Shown one piece after another: positions 33,951-45,281 of a stretch of 61,890 bases of DNA. Position 1 is the first letter of the stretch; every line of letters begins with the position of its first letter. The translations under genes were made by a program, and so were the position numbers. The stretch is taken from the NCBI GenBank assembly GCA_948648655.1, contig CAPKVJ010000006.1:1-61890 (forward strand). Reading direction: 5' to 3'. The notes below the pieces were generated by a model. The model did not search any database and was not told the DNA's origin. It was given only the letters and a program-made list of their open reading frames with translations. This DNA is from an uncultured Candidatus Saccharibacteria bacterium (GTDB taxonomy: Bacteria > Patescibacteriota > Saccharimonadia > Saccharimonadales > Saccharimonadaceae).

Positions 33951-34163
33951 CGGCAACAGCCTTTCTTTGACAAGCCAATCATACGGGTGGGGAGAAAGGA
34001 GGAATTGCGTATGGTGATATTAGTTAAGCTGCGCAGGCTAGAAATACAGCTTGAACCTAGCTTAAAACTAAAAATTTCTTTCGCTCGCAAACGCAAGCGA
34101 AAGAAAACCAACAACAGTTCCCATTCTAGCACTCAAACTTTAGGTCGTCAATGGTTGTTGCCG
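33951..34163 (+). ncRNA. Structured RNA element, copy 3 (diverged)
   Basis: TTGTAT (33916-33921), 18-nt spacer and TATGTT (33940-33945) place the start at about 33951. The closing stem is CGGCAACAGCC (33951-33961) with GGTTGTTGCCG (34153-34163), different in sequence from copies 1 and 2 but still paired. TTGAC (33967-33971) pairs with GTCAA (34147-34151). AGAAAGGAGG (33993-34002), a start codon and a long hairpin (34075-34106, TTTCTTTCGCT/AGCGAAAGAAA) follow in the same order, then a CCCATTCT motif shared with copy 2. Confidence 0.65.
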
Positions 34164-34169
34164 ATTTAG
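34011..34169 (+). CDS. 52-aa basic ORF inside RNA element copy 3
   Basis: ATG 34011 lies 8 nt after AGAAAGGAGG. The product has a stretch PSLKLKISFARKRKRKK that aligns loosely with the peptide of copies 1 and 2 but reads on past the hairpin. Coding status uncertain. Confidence 0.35.
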   Translation: MVILVKLRRLEIQLEPSLKLKISFARKRKRKKTNNSSHSSTQTLGRQWLLPI

Positions 34170-34273
34170 ATGAGTGAATGCTATTTATTTGTGAGAGATT
34201 GGGGGTTGAATTTTGGTAGGGAAGTATGATAAAATTCAAAGTCATTTAATTGGGGTGAGATCTTTTAGGCATC

Positions 34274-34598
34274 TTGTCATACTGCTTACGCTAAACGACT
34301 CTTAAGTAAGTATGGCGTAGCCAGCAGTCTTACTGGCACTGTAGATGGTGTGAACTACAACATCGCCGAAGCCCCACTTTACTTTGTGCGCAGCGGAGGC
34401 ATGTATGATGGTAACCAATTTAAAAATCCTGGCAAAAGTGGTTTTCTGTGGACAAAAGGTCTCGCATCATGGAATAATTTCCCAATATATTTAGGCATAG
34501 ATAGTACACTAGATTCAACTAGCGTTGGCAATAGTAGCCATCATTATTTCGGCATCTCCCTCCGCTGCCTAGCTAGTTAGAGTATAGGTAGTAGGAGG
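34274..34598 (+). pseudogene. Silent FISUMP cassette C6 (long)
   Basis: The frame can be followed from about 34274 (HTAYAKRLLSKYGVASSLTG) through NYNIAEAPLYFVRSG and a variable middle to FGISLRCLAS, TAG and the conserved tail. It covers about 100 residues of the FISUMP C-terminus, the longest cassette here. An in-frame TAG lies just upstream and no SD is present. Its 5' half is nearly identical to C5, as is the downstream flank. Confidence 0.8.
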
Positions 34599-34646
34599 AT
34601 AGAGATCCTAGATTTGGTTACAGCAGAGAGCATACGCTCTCTGCTG
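34599..34646 (+). repeat. Flank shared with C5, with CAGCAGAGAG hairpin
   Basis: ATAGAGATCCTAGATTTGG followed by TTACAGCAGAGAG-CATACG-CTCTCTGCTG. The same sequence flanks C5 in inverted orientation at 18709-18753. There is no T-run, so it is not a clear terminator. Confidence 0.65.
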
Positions 34647-34781
34647 TAGATTGTGGGGAGTAGATGTGTGGTTGAAGTACTATACTCTAACATTTATGAT
34701 CCAGTCGTGGAGGTGCCGATCTTTTGGAAATAGTGTGTATTGCTGTGTGGGTATGATGTGTTGCTATTGTAATACAATGTA

Positions 34782-34875
34782 TTGACAAATTATATACATT
34801 GTATATAATAAGCATAAGTATTTTATTATAAAAATAAGCGTTATGTATTACATTAGATATACAATGTAATGCTAT
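34782..34875 (+). promoter_or_regulatory. Promoter and AT-rich operators of the RelB-like gene
   Basis: TTGACA (34782-34787), 16-nt spacer, TATAAT (34804-34809). The spacer holds the palindrome TATACATTGTATA, and related half-sites (ATTACATT/AATGTAAT at 34847-34870) recur downstream, as expected for a ribbon-helix-helix autorepressor. Confidence 0.55.
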
Positions 34876-34954
34876 ATGTGATATTTTGTATTGCATTTGT
34901 AATTATAATGTAATACAATAAAAATGAAGGAAATTGTAAAAATAAGGTAGGGTT

Positions 34955-35275
34955 ATGGCAATAAAAGCGAAGACTACAAAGGCAAAAACTGCTACAAAAA
35001 TAGAGGCGGAGTCGACCGAAAAGATCGCGGCATTGGAGAAGATGACGTCGATTAGTTTTCGGACACGGCAGTTGACTAAAAAGAAAGCCGAGAAGATTTT
35101 TAGTGATATGGGAATTAGCACAAGTGCGGCATTGAATATGTTTCTGACACAAGTAGTGCGAGATAAAGGTTTGCCGTTTACTCCGACGACGAGGAAGGAT
35201 ACGATGGGTGGGGTAAAAGATGACGCCGATACGGCAGGGTATGTTGCGCTTGAGGAGCTTTGGGAAGAGCTGTAA
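34955..35275 (+). CDS. RelB/DinJ-type ribbon-helix-helix protein (orphan antitoxin)
   Basis: 106 aa. After a lysine/threonine-rich N-terminal tail of about 35 residues comes the RelB/DinJ core: SISFRTRQLTKKKAEKIFSD, GISTSAALNMFLTQVVRDKG and LPF. In typical modules the toxin gene follows, but here gyrB follows and no RelE/YafQ-like ORF is present on either side. It may work as a stand-alone regulator or a solitary antitoxin. The upstream palindromes suggest autoregulation. Confidence 0.75.
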   Translation: MAIKAKTTKAKTATKIEAESTEKIAALEKMTSISFRTRQLTKKKAEKIFSDMGISTSAALNMFLTQVVRDKGLPFTPTTRKDTMGGVKDDADTAGYVALEELWEEL

Positions 35276-35384
35276 AGCAATTCATAGTTATATTCGGTTG
35301 GTATGGGGTGGGTATTTTGATTGGTTGACCCCCAGCGGATCTTGCGCTATAATATAGAGGTAACGATAAGTTGAGGTAAAGTTA

Positions 35385-37385
35385 ATGTCTGCAAAACAAA
35401 CAAGTGATGGGCACGAATATGACAGTTCACAAATTCAGGTTTTGGATGGTTTAGAACATGTGCGGGTACGACCGGGCATGTATATTGGATCGACGGGTTT
35501 TGATGGGTTGCATCACTTATTGAAGGAAATTGCGGATAACGCGATTGACGAGGCAATTGCGGGTTTTTGTACGCGAATTGAGATTGTGTTATTGGCTGAT
35601 GGGGGTGTGAAAGTAGTTGATAATGGACGTGGTATTCCAGTAGACATACATCCGAAGACGAAGAAATCAACGCTTGAAACAGTGCTCACGGTGCTGAATG
35701 CGGGTGGTAAATTCGGCGGCGGTGGCTATAAGGTAAGCTCTGGCTTGCATGGTGTAGGATCGAGCGTGGTGAACGCTTTGTCGACGAAGATGATAGCAGA
35801 AGTGCGTAAGGATGGAAAAGTGCATCATGTGGAGTTTGAAAATGGTGGAAAGACCGTCGGGAAGGGATTGGAGGTCATTGGCGAAACGAACGATACAGGT
35901 ACGACGATTATCTTCTATCCGGATGCAGCGATTTTTAAGGAGACGACGACTTTTGATTATGAATGGGTGTCGAACTACGCGAGGCACCAAGCGTATTTGA
36001 CGAAGGGGGTTTTGATTTCGGTTAAGGATGAGCGGACGGGTGCGCGCGAGGCGTTTTACTTTGAAGGGGGAATTCGGAGTTATGTGCGACGACTCAATGA
36101 GGGGAAAGAGGTGCTTTCGGATGAAATCTTTTATGTCGAACGAGAGATTGAGGATGCAGGGGTAGAAGTTGCACTGCAATATAATGATGGTTTTGCGGAG
36201 ACGATTAAGCCATTTGCAAACAACGTATTGACGCCTGATGGTGGTAAGCACGTAGAGGGATTTCGGAGTGCAATGACGCGGGTAGTGAATGACTATGCGC
36301 GTAAAAATGGTATTTTGAAAGAAAAAGAATCGAATCTGACTGGGGATGATATTAAGGAAGGCTTGACGGCAGTGATTTTGGTAAAATTGCCGGATCCGCA
36401 GTTTGAGGGGCAGACGAAGAATAAATTAGGAAATCCGGAAGTACGAGGCTATGTCGATAAGGTGATGAGCGAGTATTTTTCGTATTATCTTGAGGAGAAT
36501 CCGGCGGTTGCGAAGAAAATTATTACGAAAGCGACTTTGGCGGCGCGGGCACGAAAAGCGGCGCGTGCGGCGCGAGATAGCGTGATCCGCAAGGGGGCGT
36601 TTGAAGGATTGAATTTGCCGAGTAAGTTGGCGGATTGTAGCTCTAGAGATCGGGAAGATTGCGAATTGTTTATCGTAGAGGGTAACTCGGCGGCGGGTTC
36701 GGCGAAGGAAGGACGCAATCCGAAGATTCAGGCGATTTTGCCTCTGCGTGGTAAAGTGTTGAATACGGAGCGTGCGAGACTGGATAAGATGTTGGCGAAC
36801 CAAGAGCTAGTGAGCTTGATTAAAGGTCTGGGGGTGGGGATTGGCGATCAATTTGATTTGAACGGCTTACGATACGATAAAATCATTTTTATGACGGATG
36901 CTGACGTCGATGGTTTGCATATCGCGACGCTACTGATGACATTTTTCTTCCGCTACATGCCGGAAGTGATTAAGGCAGGGCATGTATATCTGGCGAAGCC
37001 GCCATTGTTTGGCTTGATTAAAGGGACTGGGTCGGCACGCAAGATTGATTATATGTATGATGAGGTGGCACTCGAGAATAAGTTAACCCAGAAGATCGAG
37101 GAACGACGTGCGGCGGGGACGAAGGTGGATCCAGAACAGGAGAGGTTTAAGCAGGCGGGATACACGGCACAGCAGCGATTCAAAGGTTTGGGTGAGATGG
37201 ATGCCAAGCAGCTTTGGGAGACGACGATGGATCCGGAAAATCGGATTTTGGTGCAGGTACACATTGATGATGCGGAAAAAGCGGACGCCGTGTTTACGAA
37301 GTTGATGGGAGATCAAGTGGAGCTTAGGAAGAACTTCATTCAGGCAGGTGCAGAAAAAATTAATCTGGATGACTTGGATTTTTAA
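35385..37385 (+). CDS. gyrB: DNA gyrase subunit B
   Basis: 666 aa. GHKL ATPase motifs: ADNAIDEA near residue 50, VDNGRGIPV near 85 and GGGGYKVSSGLHGVG. TOPRIM: EGNSAAGSAKEGR near 430 and DADVDGLHI. The C-terminus KDLGEMD-like KGLGEMDAKQLWETTM is standard. It forms the A2B2 gyrase with gyrA, 15 nt downstream. The promoter has TATAAT near 35350, and GAGGT precedes the ATG. Confidence 0.96.
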   Translation: MSAKQTSDGHEYDSSQIQVLDGLEHVRVRPGMYIGSTGFDGLHHLLKEIADNAIDEAIAGFCTRIEIVLLADGGVKVVDNGRGIPVDIHPKTKKSTLETVLTVLNAGGKFGGGGYKVSSGLHGVGSSVVNALSTKMIAEVRKDGKVHHVEFENGGKTVGKGLEVIGETNDTGTTIIFYPDAAIFKETTTFDYEWVSNYARHQAYLTKGVLISVKDERTGAREAFYFEGGIRSYVRRLNEGKEVLSDEIFYVEREIEDAGVEVALQYNDGFAETIKPFANNVLTPDGGKHVEGFRSAMTRVVNDYARKNGILKEKESNLTGDDIKEGLTAVILVKLPDPQFEGQTKNKLGNPEVRGYVDKVMSEYFSYYLEENPAVAKKIITKATLAARARKAARAARDSVIRKGAFEGLNLPSKLADCSSRDREDCELFIVEGNSAAGSAKEGRNPKIQAILPLRGKVLNTERARLDKMLANQELVSLIKGLGVGIGDQFDLNGLRYDKIIFMTDADVDGLHIATLLMTFFFRYMPEVIKAGHVYLAKPPLFGLIKGTGSARKIDYMYDEVALENKLTQKIEERRAAGTKVDPEQERFKQAGYTAQQRFKGLGEMDAKQLWETTMDPENRILVQVHIDDAEKADAVFTKLMGDQVELRKNFIQAGAEKINLDDLDF

Positions 37386-37400
37386 GGAAAGGAGAAGAAG

Positions 37401-39929
37401 ATGGCGAAAGATGATGAAGTGAAAAATATGCAACCACAAGATGCTCCAGAAGAAGTTGAAAAAGATGTGAGTGTGGATGGTGAAGTGATCGAAGCGCAGG
37501 TCGTGGACGGAATTGAGAAGCGTGGTGTCGAGAATACGATGGAAGAATATTTCTTGAAGTATTCGATGTCGGTGATTATTGATCGTGCGCTTCCGGACGT
37601 GCGTGATGGTTTGAAGCCGGTAAACAGACGTATATTATATGCGATGAATAAGAATGGCTGGAAAGCTCCGCATGCGACGGTGAAATCGGCGAGAATTGTC
37701 GGTGAAGTGATGGGTAAGTATCATCCACATGGTGACTCTTCGATTTACATGGCGATGGTGAATCTCGCGCAGTCGTGGAAGATGCGTTACACCTTGATTG
37801 AGGGGCAGGGAAACTTCGGTTCGATGGATGGTGATGAACCGGCGGCCTCAAGGTATACTGAGGCGCGTATGGATAAAATTGGCGCGGAACTTTTGACGGA
37901 TATTGATAAGGAGACGGTGGATTTACGAGATAATTTTGACGGTACAGAGAAAGAGCCAGAGGTTTTGCCAGCGGCGTTGCCAAATATTCTTTTGAATGGG
38001 CAGATGGGCATCGCAGTGGGTATGGCGACGAATATTCCGCCGCATAATCTAGGTGAAGTAGTGGATGCGACGGTGGCTTTGATTGACGACCCAGAGATTA
38101 GCTTGGATGGACTAATGCAGTACGTCAAGGGTCCGGATTTCCCGACGGCGGCAGAAGTGTATGGTGGCACGCCGATGAAGCAGGCTTATGCGACGGGTAA
38201 GGGTAGTGTAGTTATCAGAGCGGTGGCAAATATTGAAGAGCGGAAGAATGGTCGCTATCAGATCGTGGTTACGGAAGTGCCTTACGGTATGAGTAAGGAA
38301 GGTTTTATTGAAAAAGTGCGAGAATTAGTTTTGGCGAAGAAGCTGGACCATATTGCGGATGCACGCGATGAGAGTGCGCGTGGCAAGATTCGGGTGGTAG
38401 TGGAGCTGAAGAAGGATGCTTTTCCGAAGAAGATTTTGAATCAGTTGTATCGCATGACTGGGTTGCAAACGACTTTTCATTATAATATGCTGGCGTTGAT
38501 TGATGGTCGTCAGCCACGAATTTTGGGATTGAAAGAGATTCTATCGGAGTTTATTAAACATCGTCAAAAGGTAATTCGCCGGAGGACGGAGTATGATCTG
38601 CGGAAAGCGAAAGAGCGTGCGCATATTCTCGAGGGGTTAAAGATAGCGTTGGATAATATCGATGAAGTTATCAAGACGATTCGAGAGAGTTATGATGATG
38701 CTGATAAGCGTTTGATGGAGCGGTTTGGATTGTCGGAAATCCAGGCGGCGGCAATTCTTGCGATGCAACTGCGACGGTTGCAAGGACTTGAGCGTGACAA
38801 GATTGAAGATGAGTTGAAAGCGTTGCTGGCGCAGATTGCGGAGTATGAAAAGATTTTGGCAAGTGAGAGTGAGATTCTGCGAGTTGTAAAGGAAGAGCTC
38901 TTGGCACTAAAGGAGAAGTATGGTGATGAGCGTCGGAGCAAGATCTTTAATCATGAAGTGGGTAAATTTTCGGAGGAAGAATTAATCCCGGATGAAGAGA
39001 GTGTGATTTTGATGACATCGGAGGGGTATATGAAGCGGGTGTCACAAAGCGATTTCAAGAAGCAGAACAGGGGTGGAAAAGGTCGTAAGGGGATGACGAC
39101 GAAAGATGAGGATGTGATTGCGGAGATTATTACAGCGAATTCGCATGATTATCTGCTATTCTTTACGAATCAGGGGCGTATTTTCCGAATGAAGGCTTAT
39201 GAGGTGCCACAGGCGTCGCTCACGGCAAAGGGAACGGCGGCGGTTAATTTGTTGAGTATGCATCCAGATGAAAAAGTGACAGCAATTGTCAAACAGGGGG
39301 GTGATCCGAGCGGTTATCTATTCATGACGACGAAGAAAGGAACGATTAAGAAGACAGCGGTCAAAGAATTCTTGAATTTGCGGTCTAATGGTATGATTGC
39401 GATTAAACTTGATGTTGGTGATGAACTGAAATGGGTGCAAGAGACAACAGGCGATAATGATGTGGTGATTTCTACTTCAGCGGGTCAGGCGATGCGGTTT
39501 AACGAAAAAGATGTGCGCGCGATGGGTAGGAGTGCGAAAGGTGTGAAGGGGATTAGATTGCGCCCGAAAGATGAGATTGTGGGTATGGATATCGTGCGTG
39601 ACGAAGGGCAGAGGTTGCTCGTAGTGTCAGCAAATGGCTATGGTAAAGCGACAGAAGCAAAGAATTTCCCAGTGCATAAGAGAGGTGGAGTAGGGATCAA
39701 AGTTGCTAGTGTGACGGCAAAAACTGGACCGATCGTAGCGGTGCATACGCTAGATCCGGCAGCGAAAGAGTTGATTATGATGTCGACGAAGGGAATTGCG
39801 ATCCGGATTGCGATGGCAGATATTCCGACGTTGGGTCGAGTGGCGCAAGGGGTGAGGATTATGCGCATGAATGATGGTGATACAGTGGCAAGTCTAGGAG
39901 TTGTACTGCCGGAAGATGACAGTGAATAG
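37401..39929 (+). CDS. gyrA: DNA gyrase subunit A
   Basis: 842 aa. The catalytic tyrosine lies in the AASRYTEARM motif near residue 150. The quinolone-resistance region reads HPHGDSSIY. A GyrA box variant QNRGGKG near residue 553 distinguishes it from ParC, and the beta-pinwheel C-terminal domain is complete. AAAGGAG precedes the ATG. It introduces negative supercoils with GyrB. Confidence 0.96.
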   Translation: MAKDDEVKNMQPQDAPEEVEKDVSVDGEVIEAQVVDGIEKRGVENTMEEYFLKYSMSVIIDRALPDVRDGLKPVNRRILYAMNKNGWKAPHATVKSARIVGEVMGKYHPHGDSSIYMAMVNLAQSWKMRYTLIEGQGNFGSMDGDEPAASRYTEARMDKIGAELLTDIDKETVDLRDNFDGTEKEPEVLPAALPNILLNGQMGIAVGMATNIPPHNLGEVVDATVALIDDPEISLDGLMQYVKGPDFPTAAEVYGGTPMKQAYATGKGSVVIRAVANIEERKNGRYQIVVTEVPYGMSKEGFIEKVRELVLAKKLDHIADARDESARGKIRVVVELKKDAFPKKILNQLYRMTGLQTTFHYNMLALIDGRQPRILGLKEILSEFIKHRQKVIRRRTEYDLRKAKERAHILEGLKIALDNIDEVIKTIRESYDDADKRLMERFGLSEIQAAAILAMQLRRLQGLERDKIEDELKALLAQIAEYEKILASESEILRVVKEELLALKEKYGDERRSKIFNHEVGKFSEEELIPDEESVILMTSEGYMKRVSQSDFKKQNRGGKGRKGMTTKDEDVIAEIITANSHDYLLFFTNQGRIFRMKAYEVPQASLTAKGTAAVNLLSMHPDEKVTAIVKQGGDPSGYLFMTTKKGTIKKTAVKEFLNLRSNGMIAIKLDVGDELKWVQETTGDNDVVISTSAGQAMRFNEKDVRAMGRSAKGVKGIRLRPKDEIVGMDIVRDEGQRLLVVSANGYGKATEAKNFPVHKRGGVGIKVASVTAKTGPIVAVHTLDPAAKELIMMSTKGIAIRIAMADIPTLGRVAQGVRIMRMNDGDTVASLGVVLPEDDSE

Positions 39930-40054
39930 GGGCTGATTTTCGCGAAAAAAGTGGGGTTTGAGACTTTTTTCGCGAAATAACGCACTAGTGCTTGTTAATT
40001 TTTAACGATTTTTGATATAGTGGCGGCATTATTAAATTAATGCGAGGAAAAATC

Positions 40055-41443
40055 GTGAAAAAAGTAACAAATATAGTAATGTCGGCGTTGGCGTTGACGG
40101 CGGGCTGTGCGGGGATGCTGACAGCGAATGTTTTGGCTGATAATGGTATGCAGAGAGATGTGCTACGCATGGAGTCAAATGAATATGGTGGCTGGATGTC
40201 TATCATGCAAGTGGAGCCGGGTAAAAATCAATTGGTTTTTATGCCGGGTGATGGTGATGGAACTTGGGGGACGATGAGAGTTGTTATTGCGCAGGAAGAT
40301 TATGAAGCGGGAGCGACGGAGGCGGAAGCTGACACAGAACTAGAAAAACTGGGGACGGATGAAGGTTCGCGGTTTGTAGTTTTGTATGATGAAGATATGC
40401 GTAATCGGGCATTTATCCCATTGTGGTCGCCGGTTTTGAAAGATAATGGTTTACTTAAAAATAAAACTGATCGGTTGTACTATGCGGTGCAACATGGGCA
40501 TCAGGTATCTGATGTGGGCGGGGAAGTTTCTTGGGAAGATGTCTGGTGGGAGAGAGGGAAGATTGATTATCGGGGGTGTGTACATTCATCGGTCTATAGT
40601 CAAGGCACTACATTGTGCAATCAAAAGTTTGACGATAGTGGTACGAAGGTGACTTATGTCGCTTCAGATAATAAGACGGGGGCAGAAAAAGTCGTTCCAG
40701 TGGGAGAAAAGGTCATTACATGGGAAGAGGAATGGCGACAGATTCGTGAGAAGAGGTTGGATAGTTTGCAGTCAAAACTCGAAATCTTGCAGTGGAACGT
40801 AGATAATTTTGAGAAAATTATTACTGAAGCAGAGACGGACCTCGAGAAGCTTGAGGTAACTTTGAATGGAGATCAGGATGTGGATTTGGCATTGCGTGTG
40901 CAGGATCTACAGATGATTCTAAAGAAATTACAGGAGCTGATGGCGGAATATGATATTGACGGGATAAAAGAGGAGCTGGAGGCGTTGAAGGCGGAGCTTG
41001 TGAAGTTAAGTGAGAGATGCGTCACTTTGGAAGGAGAAAAACAGATGGCTGTAGATGAGAATGAAGTACTGAAGACGGAAGTAGCTACACTAAAAGAGAA
41101 ATTGGCGCAGGCTGAAGCAAAGGTGACGAATGATGATGGTGACCGAGTGAGTACGAACGGTGATATTAGTGTCCCAGAAAGGGTGGCTCAAGGAGTGGCC
41201 GTGAGTGGCGATGTTTCTGCAGCGGTAGTAGGCGATCAGGACACGAAGGATCGTGAAGCCACACAAGACGATGTACGACACGATGAACAGGGTAGACAGG
41301 ATGAGAAAAATGAGGACGTCGAAGTGAACGTGCCATCACTAGGGGAGGTGGAGAACAAAGTGAATCTTTGGTGGATTTTATTGCCGATTGTGGTATTTGT
41401 GGGGACGGTTGGCTTGGCGATAAGGCATTTTAGACGAAAATAG
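40055..41443 (+). CDS. Secreted, C-terminally anchored coiled-coil protein, 462 aa
   Basis: Not recognised. Signal peptide at about residues 1-28 (MKKVTNIVMSALALTAG, cut near VLA). A globular domain of about 200 residues with two to four cysteines is followed by a long coiled coil (about 225-355, heptad-like LEILQWNVDNFEKIITEAE), an acidic linker, and a C-terminal TM helix with a basic stop-transfer end. GTG 40055 is favoured over ATG 40040 because AGGA precedes it. A surface stalk protein is likely. Confidence 0.65.
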   Translation: MKKVTNIVMSALALTAGCAGMLTANVLADNGMQRDVLRMESNEYGGWMSIMQVEPGKNQLVFMPGDGDGTWGTMRVVIAQEDYEAGATEAEADTELEKLGTDEGSRFVVLYDEDMRNRAFIPLWSPVLKDNGLLKNKTDRLYYAVQHGHQVSDVGGEVSWEDVWWERGKIDYRGCVHSSVYSQGTTLCNQKFDDSGTKVTYVASDNKTGAEKVVPVGEKVITWEEEWRQIREKRLDSLQSKLEILQWNVDNFEKIITEAETDLEKLEVTLNGDQDVDLALRVQDLQMILKKLQELMAEYDIDGIKEELEALKAELVKLSERCVTLEGEKQMAVDENEVLKTEVATLKEKLAQAEAKVTNDDGDRVSTNGDISVPERVAQGVAVSGDVSAAVVGDQDTKDREATQDDVRHDEQGRQDEKNEDVEVNVPSLGEVENKVNLWWILLPIVVFVGTVGLAIRHFRRK

Positions 41444-41476
41444 ATTTGTGCAAAGTATTTATGCTATAATATAGAT

Positions 41477-41938
41477 ATGTTAAGTTCATATACAATACTG
41501 GCTTTTGTGTTGGGATTCTTGGTGGCACAGACTTGGAAAGCGGTGAGTGATCTGGCGAGGAACGGGAAGAAAGGCGACGCGGCGCAGGTTAAGGATTTCT
41601 TTTCGGCGGTTGGGTATTTTGCTAGGTCGGGTGGGATGCCTTCGGGTCATATGGCGAGTTTTACGGCGGCAGTTGTATATCTAGGATGTGTATATGGATT
41701 TGGGTCGGGATTGTTTATGCTGGGGGCTTGTGTGTGGACTATTGTATTATATGACGCAATACACGTGCGATATGCAGTGGGAGAGCAGGGGAAGGCACTA
41801 AATGAGATATTGAAAAAAGCAGGGAAGAAGGCGTTGCCGGTAGTAGAAGGGCATACTTTGGCGCAGGCGGCAGTGGGAGCGATTATAGGAGTAGTTGTAG
41901 GCGCAGGGCTGTTTTTGATCGTAAAAGGTGGCTTTTAG
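41477..41938 (+). CDS. Divergent PAP2-family membrane protein (DUF212)
   Basis: 153 aa with four TM helices. SGGMPSGHMASFTA near residues 51-65 is the phosphatase-like motif, and IHVRYAVGEQ near 96 completes the pattern of DUF212/YuiD proteins. A phosphatidic-acid or undecaprenyl-phosphate phosphatase role is only inferred. TATAAT (41465-41470) lies 6 nt from the ATG (leaderless). Confidence 0.85.
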   Translation: MLSSYTILAFVLGFLVAQTWKAVSDLARNGKKGDAAQVKDFFSAVGYFARSGGMPSGHMASFTAAVVYLGCVYGFGSGLFMLGACVWTIVLYDAIHVRYAVGEQGKALNEILKKAGKKALPVVEGHTLAQAAVGAIIGVVVGAGLFLIVKGGF

Positions 41939-41991
41939 GCTGTTTATTTAACAAAAAGTGGCAAAAAAGTGAAAAATCTCCGAAAAAACTA

Positions 41992-42020
41992 TTGACTTTT
42001 CTCGAAAAGTGCGCTAATAT
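41992..42020 (+). promoter_or_regulatory. 16S rRNA promoter
   Basis: TTGACT (41992-41997), 17-nt spacer, TAATAT (42015-42020), about 185 nt before the mature 5' end. Confidence 0.65.
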
Positions 42021-42059
42021 GGTAATTAGTCTAAGAACTGCGAGAAGTCTTAGAGAAAT

Positions 42060-43906
<1,847 letters not shown>

Positions 43907-43913
43907 CCAGAAT

Positions 43914-43934
43914 GCACCCGTGAGGGTGTTTTTT
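43914..43934 (+). terminator. Terminator after 16S
   Basis: CACCC-GTGA-GGGTG followed by six T, ending the 16S transcript before any 23S. Confidence 0.75.
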
Positions 43935-44039
43935 GTACTCAAGGTTGTATTTAGTCTTATGGGGGTGTAAACTTTAGATAAGGGGGAGGTCTTTGAGAAT
44001 TTAGTAGTAATCGGCTGATTTGAAGATGGAGGTGGATAT

Positions 44040-44621
44040 ATGGCAAATTGTGAGGCGTTTTTTAAGGAAGAGGAAATTGAAGATGTCTTGGCGATAATCA
44101 CGTATTTGTATATTCAAAATGGCGGTAAGATGCCGACTGATAGGCAGATTAAGAAATGTAAGGAAGTGAATGGTAGTAGATACGCTTTAATGAGACGTTT
44201 TATCCCAAATCGTGTAAGTGAAAGAGTGGTACGGGGGCGAGCGTTGGAAGCTGGGTATGAGTTCGCATCACCTGAAGATAAGCATCTTAAGGGGCTCAGA
44301 AATGTTTTGGAGAAGCGGACGGTGATGCTTGAAGAGGAGACTTTTACCAGTGAAGGTAATAAGGCTACTATCAAAGTAGATTCCGAAAGAAAATGTGGAA
44401 GAAGGCCTGGAAGGTATGGTGCAAGTCCGGTGGAGGTTTTGAGTGATTTCAAGGATTTAATGCGGAGACTGGGGCATGAGCCGACTGTGAAAGACATGAA
44501 GGATAAAAACAACGGAGCGAAGTATTCTTATGAGACTTACTCTCGCCTGGTTGGAGATAGAAAGAAGAGAAAAGCGATTTGGGAAGAAATGCAGGAACAG
44601 TTAAAAGTGTCACAGAGCTAG
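44040..44621 (+). CDS. Protein with homing-endonuclease-associated-like repeats, 193 aa
   Basis: Two segments follow the helical pattern of the homing-endonuclease-associated repeat, with a PT motif in the turn: residues about 15-60 (YIQNGGKMPTDRQIKKC) and about 130-180 (LMRRLGHEPTVKDMKD, then YETYSRLVGD). Such repeats usually bind DNA. No nuclease motif (HNH, GIY-YIG) is visible, so it is not itself an endonuclease on this evidence. It sits directly downstream of 16S. SD GGAGGTGG precedes the ATG. A terminator follows. Confidence 0.55.
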   Translation: MANCEAFFKEEEIEDVLAIITYLYIQNGGKMPTDRQIKKCKEVNGSRYALMRRFIPNRVSERVVRGRALEAGYEFASPEDKHLKGLRNVLEKRTVMLEEETFTSEGNKATIKVDSERKCGRRPGRYGASPVEVLSDFKDLMRRLGHEPTVKDMKDKNNGAKYSYETYSRLVGDRKKRKAIWEEMQEQLKVSQS

Positions 44622-44645
44622 TAATTTGGCCGATTACTATTGAAT

Positions 44646-44678
44646 AAAGCCTCTGCTTTTTGCAGAGGCTTTGATATT
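44646..44678 (+). terminator. Terminator before trmH
   Basis: AAAGCCTCTGC-TTTT-TGCAGAGGCTTT followed by a T-rich run. Confidence 0.7.
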
Positions 44679-44711
44679 TTTAGGAGTTGTATAAAGAGGT
44701 ATAATATAAGT

Positions 44712-45281
44712 ATGCAATCTGTGGTAAAAACGGAAGATAGACGTAATCTAATTGATAAGTATAAGGGGAGGACGGTGGGGGAGATTTTTGCGGATTTGGC
44801 GGAGAAGCGGAATGATTTAGAGATTGCGATTGAGAATGTGGAGCATGATTTTAATATTGGAACGATCGTGCGGAGTGCGAACAGTTTTAATGTAGCGAAG
44901 GTGCATATTATTGGGCGGCGGAAATATAATCGACGGGGTGCGATGTGCACGGAGAAGTATCTCGAGGTGGTTTTTTGGCCGAGTGTGGCGGAGTTTATTG
45001 ATGACCAGAGGAAGCGAAGGCGAGAAGTGGTGGCGATCGAAAATCAAGTTGGGCGGGCGCAACCTTTAGGTAGGAAGAAATTTGTAGAGGGGGTAACGTT
45101 GGTTTTTGGGAGCGAAGGAAACGGGTTATCGGAGGAGATGTTGACAGGGGTGGACGATGTGCGAGAGATTGAGAGTTTTGGGTCGACGAGGTCGGTGAAT
45201 GTGGGCGTGGCGGCAGGAATTGCGATGTATGAATGGGTGCGACAATGTGTGCTAGCGAATGGGGGCGCTAGGGAAGAGTGA
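44712..45281 (+). CDS. TrmH/SpoU-family RNA 2'-O-methyltransferase
   Basis: 189 aa with the three SPOUT knot motifs: NIGTIVRSANSF near residue 52, FGSEGNGLSEE near 130, and STRSVNVGVAAGIAMYEW near 155. It methylates tRNA or rRNA ribose with SAM; the exact target cannot be told. TATAAT (44700-44705) lies 6 nt from ATG 44712 (leaderless), so a longer frame from 44640 is rejected. The next gene's GTG overlaps its TGA (GTGA). Confidence 0.88.
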   Translation: MQSVVKTEDRRNLIDKYKGRTVGEIFADLAEKRNDLEIAIENVEHDFNIGTIVRSANSFNVAKVHIIGRRKYNRRGAMCTEKYLEVVFWPSVAEFIDDQRKRRREVVAIENQVGRAQPLGRKKFVEGVTLVFGSEGNGLSEEMLTGVDDVREIESFGSTRSVNVGVAAGIAMYEWVRQCVLANGGAREE

